Origin: Spirometra erinaceieuropaei
Taxonomy: Eukaryota; Platyhelminthes; Cestoda; Diphyllobothriidea; Diphyllobothriidae
DNA: 64,000 nucleotides
Assembly: GCA_902702965.1 (NCBI GenBank)
Contig: CACRXP010000383.1
Location: forward strand, 320,101 to 384,100
Reading direction: 5' to 3'
The notes below the pieces were generated by a model. That model had not been told where the DNA came from and did not search any database. It saw nothing but the letters and a program-made list of their open reading frames with translations. A program made the translations under genes and the position numbers. This document shows, piece by piece, positions 56,699-64,000 of the stretch; positions within the stretch are counted from its first letter, which is position 1, and every line of letters begins with the position of its first letter.

Positions 56699-56880
56699 GC
56701 AGAGTCCAAAATGTCGACCTGCTTCACCCCTCACTTGTGTTGCCTTCTGCCAACGTTCAATTGTTTTCATAGTTACATCTCTGTTACACTTAAAAGATGC
56801 ATTTTAACTTTCAAAAAGACTAAAACATCAAAAATGTCCTTTACGTTGAAGGCGGTAAATAAAGTTGTGTTCACCTTTGA
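56699..56880 (+). other. dyb: Probable 3' UTR terminal exon of dystrobrevin
   Basis: A good acceptor (ttctctgtatcgattttgcag, ending 56698) is followed by about 160 bases without a meaningful frame, then AATAAA at 56858-56863 and a GT-rich stretch (gttgtgttcacctttg). This is the arrangement expected for a short terminal exon with a polyadenylation site. The link to the donor at 55613 is inference. Confidence 0.5.
56858..56863 (+). terminator. Polyadenylation signal AATAAA
   Basis: Canonical hexamer in the putative terminal exon. The cleavage site would lie roughly 10-30 bases further on. Confidence 0.5.
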
Positions 56881-57089
56881 ACATTCTTAAAAGTTGTTAT
56901 CAATTCTAAAACACTTTAAGTCTCAATTTTTTAGAGCTACAAATATTTCTGTTGCAATATTCGGAAAATAGGTTTGCGAGCATACCTTGGCTTTCGATAA
57001 ATTCTCTTCATGCCAGTACATTTATATTCGAACGGGATACAGTCAAACTAGTCAGTGATTTGAAAATCGGTAAAATTTAGTTTTATAAT

Positions 57090-57620
57090 ACAGGCGGGGC
57101 GAGAGCGGAAAGATATGGAAAGTTAGTCGACTTTTGACCACGGCAAGCGCGTAGCCTGAACGATGTTCTTCTGGACGCACAGGGTCGGTTTTCGTAACCT
57201 GATTGAGGCCGCTTCTGCTGTTGACTACAGAAGCTGACCTAATAGCTTAGGATAGCTCGTGAGGACTTTATAAATCACACGAAAAGTTTCGCCGGGGTCC
57301 ACACGATGCCACGAATCAACTGCTTGCGCAAGAATGGCGCTGCCTACGCTCCTAGTTTCGCCTTTTTCCAGCGGTGTTGGGAGGTATTCTCGTATTTTTT
57401 TTGGATTGACGCCGATTCGTACGACCAATATAACCTGCTTCTCGGGAGCAAGTGGAGGAATAAACGCACATCGAGTTTTTCTGAGATCTCAACCAATCCT
57501 CACCTTCTGCGCATTTACTAGGGTTATTTGTGAATAATATTTGAACCCTTGCGGCTGGGAAGTTTCGTGAGGCAGCTTGATCATGGCGTCTTCTTAGGAG
57601 CCCACCCACATCATTTTTTG
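57090..57620 (-). pseudogene. Penelope-like element GIY-YIG remnant (family 2)
   Basis: Two overlapping - strand frames join into one decayed domain. The first reads QILFTNNPSKCAEGEDWLRS, SMCVYSSTCSREAGYIGRTN. The other continues REYLPTPLEKGETRSVGSAI, LAQAVDSWHRVDPGETFRVI and YKVLTSYPKLLGQLL. This is the GIY-YIG box plus the downstream strand/helix of the family seen at 13.0 and 25.5 kb. The frameshift near 57430 makes it non-functional. It lies downstream of the dystrobrevin gene. Confidence 0.78.
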
Positions 57621-58059
57621 TTGTAACGTATTTTCTAAGAAGCGTTAGGTGCTTGCACCATGTGACGATAATAACTTAGAGCGTCCCTTCCTGTTGGCGA
57701 CCAAATTTAGATTGCTGTCGTATAACTAGTATTAAGCAAATCGCACAATGCCGACGCATAAGAGCGCTTTTTGTGGAAGGTGACTGAAGTAAATAGCATA
57801 ACGTCGGCTACATGCGTTTTTTCCTCGAAATACGAAATCTGGTTGACTTAATTTTACACTTCTTTTTTGCGCCTCGCAGAACGGAAATTAGGCTATGTAG
57901 GATGGTGCAGCATATTTCTCGAAACCTATTCGAATGCATACGTGCATGCACGGTAAGTGGCGTATCTCACGAAAAGCTAATCAAAATTCTCATATGATTC
58001 CGACTAAAAAGGATTACTTAGGCCGAAATGCCGGCCTCTAGCCAACACCACAACAATGA
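57621..58059. other. No recognisable feature
   Basis: AT-rich intergenic DNA with no family match. Confidence 0.4.
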
Positions 58060-58690
58060 CTAAAAAAATTAGATGAATGTGCTTTACCGATTTTTCCGTA
58101 CCCTTATAAATCTAAACATATATTAACTAAAGCATGCATAAAAATATCTTGTCTGATACCCGATTTGGAAGAAAACGGAGACTTTTAGTCTACGAAAAGT
58201 TCTCTTATTTCTAAATAATGTTAGACCTGATCTGCATTTTGCGCTTTCCCTTAGGTGATTCAAATTGAACTCTGTGCGCGTTTCTTGAAAGAAACCTCAG
58301 ACATTCCCCTGCTCTACTAGGATCTAGTGTGAAACTTATAAAATTGGCCAATGAATAAGGTTTAACGGCATGAGTCTGATGAGTAGCATTAATGAACAGA
58401 CATGCGTGAAGATATATGAGTAATTATTTAAGGTTCCTATACAATGCACAATTAGAAGCATTTTTAAACTTGCACCTGCCCTCGTTCCTAGTGGAAAATT
58501 TTAAGAAAATATAATTTCTTGCAGAATGAATGAGGTGAAGAACACTTTCATGCATGCCTCCCATAAAGCTGACTTAGATTTATAAGAGCATCGAAAGTGA
58601 AGGGGAAAATGCACACTACCTAAGTCATCCTTTGTTACTGATTGGGATTTTTGTAGTTAAGGCGCGCATTTGAAAGCCGACACCCTGGCG
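58060..58690. mobile_element. Foldback element, diverged copy
   Basis: Arm landmarks: tttaccgatttttccgtacccttata, aagcatgcataaaaatatc, tgcatgcctcccataaagc, and aagagcatcgaaagtgaaggg. A partial second arm (cattaatgaacaaacatgcgt) recurs at about 58880, suggesting a further internal duplication. No terminal repeats recognised. Confidence 0.55.
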
Positions 58691-59347
58691 TGCCTAAAAT
58701 ATGTTGGACTTCTACTGCATAATCACTATTACAAGACCATATATATAATATTCTATAACCGAGATCATGTTTCAGTTCCTTTAAAGAAAGATCGCATATC
58801 CATCTTTTTTAATAAGATGCATCATCGAGCTCAAAATGGTGTTGCGGATAAGATTTAACGTCATGAACCATATACGTAGCATTAATGAACAAACATGCGT
58901 GGCTATATTTGAATAAGTAATTTAAGTTCCTAAAAGTGTATAATCAGCGACATTTTTTAACTTGCATCTGTTCTCTTTTCTAGGAGAAAAAGACGGCCAC
59001 CTAAATAATATTCTATGACCCAGATCATATTTCAGTTGATATCTCATGCCTGGCGTCTGATTATTGTTCTTCATCCTCTTTCACACCTGGCCGTCTACCT
59101 CAGCAGCAGGTTAGCAATTCGCGGTTTCGAATTACTGAACGCCGGATTTAGCTCCCGGTGCTGTTTGGAGTGAGTCTCCTTACAGTCAAGCAGAATTGAC
59201 GATAGGTGTAGAGGCCAGGGTATATGTTTTAAATCGAGCCATGAATTAAGAAAGGAAGGACAGATGGTCCCCCAATTTTCACGGCGCACAGGGGGTTGGC
59301 CGTGTGGCATGAGAGGGTATCCGAACGGACATCGGAACACATACAAT
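58691..59347. other. Partial duplicate of the preceding foldback arm, otherwise featureless
   Basis: The 58860-58980 stretch repeats text from 58365-58500 (catgagtctgatgagtagcattaatgaacagacatgcgtg against catgaaccatatacgtagca). The rest shows nothing. Confidence 0.5.
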
Positions 59348-60322
59348 AAGTGACCGATCTCATGAAGTGTTAACCGAAATTCTATAGTGCGTTTTTGATT
59401 AGGTAGAATTTTTTAGATGGGGTTGCAATATTGATTATCATGCGGCATAATCCTATTGTATTTCGGACTCGCCAGGATTTCGGCTTTTGAGGACTTTTCT
59501 TTTCGAACTCCTGCAGAAACCGCACTAGATAAAAAGTGGCTAATTATGTAGCATGCATTTTTAACATACATTTTCGATGGTCTTATAAATTAAAATATAT
59601 ATTATGGAAAGCGCGCACAAAATATGCTTTCCCATACTCGTTTGGCAGAAACTCATGTCCTCACCTTTTATGCACGAAGAAAGGATAACATTCGGTTTTA
59701 AAAAATTTTTCGACTTACAAATGCTTTTGAATCTAGTTAGCCGTTGCATTAGGGATATGCGATTATTGTCTATAAGGCGCATGCTTTCCGCGTAAGGAAA
59801 ATTATCTATTCCTCTATGCTTGTAAGAAGATACCACAGAGAGTTCATTAAATTTTTCAATAGTTGGAGACAATGTCACATACTTCCTGAGGAGCATTCGT
59901 AAACGAACAGGCACGATGCTTTATGAATGAGCATTGCACGATTGAAAAGTCTAGATATAAGAAACTTTTTCTAAACCGAAAGATAACCTTTCTTTGTATA
60001 TTTAATGTAAATACAATATGATTCTCTACCAAACGAGTAAAATAAAGCTTATTTTGTGCGTTTTCTATAACATCTTAGAATTTATAAGACCACAGAAAAT
60101 TTATGTGAAAATTCATGCTACCTTAGTATTCATTTTTACCGAGCGCGTTTCCTACGGGAGTTCAAAATGAAAGGCCTTGAATTGCCAAAATCCTGGCAAT
60201 TCCAAAATACAATAATACTACGCCGCATCATAATCAATATTACAACTCCACCTAAGTGAATCTTCCCAATGGAAGATGCATTTCAAATTTTCCGCCAACA
60301 TTTCATGACATCGGTTACTCAT
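59348..60322. mobile_element. Foldback element, diverged near-complete copy
   Basis: Left end aagtgaccgatctcatgaagtgttaacc; right end aacatttcatgacatcggttact. Arms and centre follow the family order (gtagcatgcatttttaacatac, tattcctctatgcttgtaag, ttgaaaagtctagatata). Strongly diverged. Confidence 0.65.
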
Positions 60323-60369
60323 CGTAGCTCCGGTTTGCAAGATGCAAGGAGGATCTTGTAGACCGCCAG

Positions 60370-60760
60370 ACTTCAGAAGTTAGGGGACCTGGAGATCAGC
60401 AGTAGTATTGCAGAACACGATTCGGAGTAGGATTGAGCGTGAATCCGTTTTCCGTATGCCACGACAAGTCTCTCCATATGTCTAAAAATTCTGTATTTGG
60501 GGTTTGCAAATTGGAGTCGGTGAAGTTGGTGTTCGACACATTGCGCGAAGGAAAAACTCCGTCACTGGGACCATTGCAAGCCAGGCGGCACGAACCAAAC
60601 CTAGCCACGGACGTAACCCCTGCTCTCACTGTACAACGGTATAAATGTTCACACGTTGCTGCACTCTAGCAGTCTTTGATGATGAACTTCTGTCCGATTT
60701 CAAAACGTGGGACCACTAAAGCTACCGTTCTAGTGATCGTGCCTTCGTCTTCTGTTAAAT
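60370..60760 (+). mobile_element. Penelope-like element 3' end, badly decayed
   Basis: Homologous to the 3' ends at 41.7 and 44.0 kb by taaatgttcaca, agtctttgatgatgaact, aaaacgtggg and ctagtgatcgtgccttcgtc. The hammerhead core is TTGATGA with GAAA lost (CAAAA). Confidence 0.55.
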
Positions 60761-61367
60761 ATGGACCTGGGATGCGCATATTCTCTTCCATACGTGAGCT
60801 CTTATTTATTTGTTTGATGAAGATAGTTTTTTATACAATCGTAATGAAGAGTTCAGTTAAAGAATTTCGGTAAGATGCCGACAGAGTCAGCTATACCGGA
60901 ATGGCAATTTTCGGTCTATTTACCGTTGTTAGACATCCAGGCCATATAATCGTCAGGAAATGCTCTCAGCGTTCATTTGGCGGGCTTACGTCATGCCCGC
61001 TGAGATTAAGAGGATTCATTCATAATAGAGTCGGCCATGGATGACGGAGGGATTGTACCAACGTCTTCTGACGACAAAGGGCTGCATTCACTAGCCTAAC
61101 AGCCATTGACTCGGCCGTTGAAAGCACTCGATGTCAAACACTCACCTGCCTGGCTAAACAGAAGTGAACGTTAATCAGCAGTTTTATCCTCGCGCATCTA
61201 CTGGACACGGATCGCCAAGTCGACGCCGAAGAAGTCTTTTAGGTTACCTACCAGAAACCAGAAATTGCTTTAAAGGCTTACGCCAGTAGATGGTAGCAAC
61301 AGCCGAGGGAGTGGCTATTCGGTTAACGAAACCAGCGACCTGTTGTCAGAATACGTCAGTACAATCG
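60761..61367. other. No recognisable feature
   Basis: Nothing recognised. Confidence 0.4.
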
Positions 61368-61470
61368 GAATTGCATTACCGACAAAGACAAGGGAGAATG
61401 GAGTGGCCATTTCCGGCTTATTAGCCGTCGTCAGCCAGCCTTACCCAACCCCGACGGACGAGTGAGTTCG
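61368..61470 (-). mobile_element. SINE body, 5' truncated, with the best hammerhead core
   Basis: On the - strand: GGCTGG then CTGACGA (complement of 61428-61434), a perfect 5-bp stem CGGCT/AGCCG with loop AATA, GAAA (complement of 61410-61413), TGGCCA, and the tail CTCCCTTGTCTTTGTCGGTA. The tRNA-like head is missing or decayed. Confidence 0.75.
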
Positions 61471-61739
61471 TAAAAAATGCCGGCGAGCGCCCCCTACTAT
61501 CAGCACAATCGTTCCGTCTCCCTTGGCCAACTCCAGGTGGTGGTCGCACGCCAACTCCAACCCCCTAATTACCCTCATGCGCGCACTGCGTGTTTTACAC
61601 ATAGATACCACTTACACCTTACCCCCAAACCCCGTCTACTCCAGTCCTAACGACCACAGCACACCAATTCCATCAGTCGGGCGGCGTGGGAACGAATGTG
61701 ATTAACCCAACTTCCCTGGCCGAGACACATATAAATCAC

Positions 61740-62345
61740 GGATGGAAGCGAATATGCGAATCCCAGGTTCTTGTTTTAAAGAAGATCTCTGGGAGAACAG
61801 CCGGGTGTCGTTTATCAGATCCCATGTCGGGACTGCCCTCGCCACCACACAGGACAGACCGCACGACGACTTAGCTCACGAATAACGGAGCACAAACGGG
61901 CGATCCGGGGAGGCGACCCGTTGTCTCAGGTCGCCACTCCCACCCTGGAGGAAGGCCACGAAGTCAACTTCGTGAGCACGCGGATAGTGGCGCGGGCCAG
62001 CAATAAGACAGGACGAGAACTGTTAGAGGCCTGGGTGTCTGACACCGACTCTATCAACAGACACGTTGGCATACCCCCCTGATATCACGCGCTCCGTTCC
62101 CGCGGCCAGGAGGCGAGACCCAATTTCCAGCCAAGAGTGCACGCAGTCACGCAACTGTGAGACGGCGTGGGACTCAGCTTATCGCGAATATCACCCTCTG
62201 CACTCATATCCCCCCGTGGCTCGACTACAAAAACTGCCCATTTGATGTCGCATTCTCACAGTCTCTGACGCTGGCCTCTTGTACGAAACCGAAAGCTCAG
62301 ACTAATACACCTACTGTCCCAGAGATCGCGTGTTCATCTTTACGT
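61740..62345 (+). pseudogene. Penelope-like element, GIY-YIG domain and 3' end
   Basis: From about 61806 one frame reads GVVYQIPCRDCPRHHTGQTA then RRLSSRITEHKRAIRGGDPL, LSQVATPTLEEGHEVNFVST and RELLEAWVSDTDSINRHV, a GIY-YIG domain in which the second motif Tyr is His. A stop follows at about 62078. The 3' region continues to a decayed hammerhead-like stretch (cagtctctgacgctggcc, cgaaaccgaaagctcag). The RT part is absent. Confidence 0.82.
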
Positions 62346-63200
62346 ATAAGCCATGTCCATTGTCCACATGTTCAGTCTCCTGTAGCCTCAACGCATGGCC
62401 CTCATAGCCTGGTGTGCTTTGGCAAGTCTCTGGCGCCTGCTTGCTTGCCGGTAGATGTGCTTGCGTTCCTACGGGGTATATAGGTAGTGAACATGGCTGC
62501 CCAGTCATCCTTTTCCCTCTAGCCTGTTGTGGTGCTATTGTTGTTGATTAGAAGGTTGGATACCAGTGTCGCAACACTCCGTTACTGATGCTAGTATTAT
62601 TGCAGTTAGTTACCCGTACTGTAAGCGTTGGTAGAGTAGAATTGGCAGCCGTGGTGGCGGTGGTAGTAGTAGTAGTAGTACTAATAGGAGGATTATTAGT
62701 AGTATTCGCCGTATCAGTGGTGGTAGACGGGGGAAAACGTTTTCCTCAGTGTTTCGACACTGTATTCCCGCCAGTTGTAGTAGTATTAGTAGTAACAGCG
62801 GTAGTAGTGCTAATAGTAGCAGTAGTACTGGTGGTGGTAGTAGTAGTAGTAGTAGTCCGCCCGTAAGACAGGCTGGTGGGGGAATAGACAATTCTAAGTG
62901 TTGCGACACTGTATTCCCGCCGATTAAAATTCTGGTCAAGTGTTTGTTGTGAACCATGGCGTGTGTTTGACCAGCTAGGGACGAATCTGGCCGTGCCAAC
63001 CACCTGCGCCCTCTTCCGCCTCCGGTCTTCCATGACTCTGTCTCGACCCCGGGACCAAGTGAGGAGGAAGAAATAGTGCGGTAGATGCTGCGCAAGTTTG
63101 CTCTCACTAAAATCTAATTCACGCGCAAGGCACCGCGCCTGTCTCATCTTGCGGTGGAACACACACAGTGACAATCGTCAGCCAGGACGGTCGAACTGTA
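62346..63200 (-). repeat. R1 repeat, long inverted copy containing a trinucleotide array
   Basis: On the - strand the R1 core runs from about 63200 (cgccgcaagatgag, gcgcgtgaattag, catctaccgcactatttctt) to gaccagaattttaatc near 62925. The distal module (gggcagccatgttcactacc, cggcaagcaagcaggcg) lies at about 62400-62510. Between them lies the trinucleotide array described next. Confidence 0.7.
62640..62875. repeat. (GTA/GTG)n trinucleotide-rich array with embedded 19-bp repeats
   Basis: Imperfect runs of GTA, GTG and related triplets. The phrase gacactgtattcccgcc occurs at about 62756 and 62906, and a partial copy gtgtcgcaacactccg precedes the array near 62568. Reading frames through it (poly-Val or poly-Ser) are artefacts of the triplet repeat. 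Confidence 0.8.
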
Positions 63201-64000
63201 ATTCTCCATGTAACCGTAATAACGTAAAGATAGATTACCGAAAACACATGTTTGCCAATGGACTTAGTAAACGTAACATGACAGTATTCACAGAGCATAT
63301 GCATTTATATTTTAGGGTTCATCAGTCCCGACAGGTACGCAGTCCTTGCCCGAGTAACACCCGTCCCAGAACTCACACACACAGTCATCCTCTTCGACGC
63401 GTCAGTCCGAGTTGCCTGAAATCATCGCGCAGTCTGCGTCAACAACACGGAGTCTACCTCAGGGCTGCCGATTGAATTCACTGACCCTCAGCAGCGCCAC
63501 AATGCCCCATCATTCCGTTCTCCGTTTGCAGCTCAAGTAATGCCACAGAAGGCGTTAGACCCTCTTCGTTCCTAAGCCCCACCCACCCCCTGCCACCCTC
63601 CCCTCGGTCCCTTAAATGAATATGATCAGTCATTTGTTTACCTTCGTCAACCACTTTCGCAGTCCACGCGATTCGGCCCGACATGCTGCACTTCCCATTA
63701 CATCCGGTTTCCCATTGGTACTGCAGATTCCTGAGTAATAATAACAGTTCGGGGAGCGCTATTTCGAAGGCCAGTTTTAGTTGCTTTTCGTTCACTTAGC
63801 TTCCTCCCCGGCTTCCGCCCCTTCCCTCCCCTTTGCCACCGGTTCACATCTGGACAATGCGAGATGAAAATCAGAGAAATGAAAGCAGCGCGCCTGTAGA
63901 AAATGACATTTGTTGAATTGCCCGAGTAGGCGTTGCATGTTGAGATTCTTTTTTTATCTGCTTATGTTTCACCGAAGGTCATTACATGACCCAGATTCCC
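63201..64000. other. No recognisable feature
   Basis: Nothing recognised to the end of the window. Confidence 0.45.

Larger units (their letters stand above)
8083..56880 (+). other. dyb: Dystrobrevin gene, 3' part (nine coding exons and probable 3' UTR exon)
   Basis: This is the gene model linking the exons listed separately. Dystrobrevins are cytoplasmic scaffold proteins of the dystrophin-associated complex that bind dystrophin and syntrophin at muscle and neuronal membranes. Every junction has AG acceptors and GT donors with matching phases: 1 (exon 1/2), 2, 0, 2, 0, 0, 2 and 0. The summed coding length is 2985 nt (994 codons plus stop), or 2868 nt if the alternative first donor is used; both are divisible by three. 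The conserved order is post-ZZ segment, DEHSMIANYAARLAA, QKQLVAQLEAKNREILLEIQ with RLRLEQ, LMAELQALRQRKSTLEARM, and RRDLMIQLETLMRLLK. This matches animal dystrobrevins rather than dystrophin, whose coiled coils diverge more. Introns run from 1.1 to 10.2 kb and are filled with transposons. The 5' exons lie outside the window or were not recognised. Confidence 0.9.

Noticed and set aside
62610..63107. 165-codon - strand frame rich in Leu/Pro
   Set aside because: The composition comes from the trinucleotide array and the R1 repeat.

Overview
This is eukaryotic, repeat-rich DNA, very probably from a flatworm and most likely a tapeworm of the diphyllobothriid type (Spirometra/Dibothriocephalus/Schistocephalus group). 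That call is inference. It rests on large introns packed with Penelope-like retroelements (PLEs) that carry GIY-YIG endonuclease domains, on a Merlin/ISXO2-type transposase remnant, and on a repetitive C2H2 zinc-finger reading frame of a kind I associate with these worms. There are no operons, ribosome binding sites or prokaryotic genes.

The single host gene I can support is the 3' two-thirds of a dystrobrevin gene on the + strand. Nine coding exons can be joined without a reading-frame conflict: 8083-8728 (donor uncertain), 18938-19130, 27145-27451, 37384-37454, 39909-40164, 42107-42679, 44930-45156, 52875-52998 and 55025-55612. They encode the region after the ZZ zinc finger, a Gln/Pro-rich insert, the two conserved C-terminal coiled coils and a long Ser/Thr/Gly-rich tail ending in TAG at 55610-55612. 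The stop codon directly abuts a donor-like GTATGT, and a probable 3' UTR exon with AATAAA lies at 56699-56880. The upstream exons (EF-hand and ZZ regions) are not recognisable in 1-8082.

The rest of the window is introns and flanking DNA filled with dead mobile elements. (1) PLE fragments of at least three families lie at 2.4-4.4, 9.0, 13.0-13.7, 19.2-19.9, 24.1-25.1, 25.5-26.5, 38.6-38.9, 41.1-41.8, 43.7-44.1, 47.2-48.8, 57.1-57.6, 60.4-60.8 and 61.7-62.3 kb. Several retain hammerhead-ribozyme-like 3' ends. (2) A foldback (long inverted-repeat) AT-rich element of about 0.9-1 kb, flanked by TA, is present in about ten copies. (3) A GC-rich interspersed repeat, called R1 here, occurs in about a dozen copies, one of them joined to a zinc-finger ORF. 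(4) A tRNA-derived SINE is present in four copies, and its body matches a hammerhead ribozyme consensus. (5) There are local tandem duplications, microsatellites, degenerate telomere-like tracts and a 669-base assembly gap (32892-33560).

The most interesting signals are the SINE hammerhead, the PLE hammerheads, the twin-priming-like inverted PLE at 47.2-48.8 kb, and the foldback element that makes up most of the putative 3' UTR intron of dystrobrevin.
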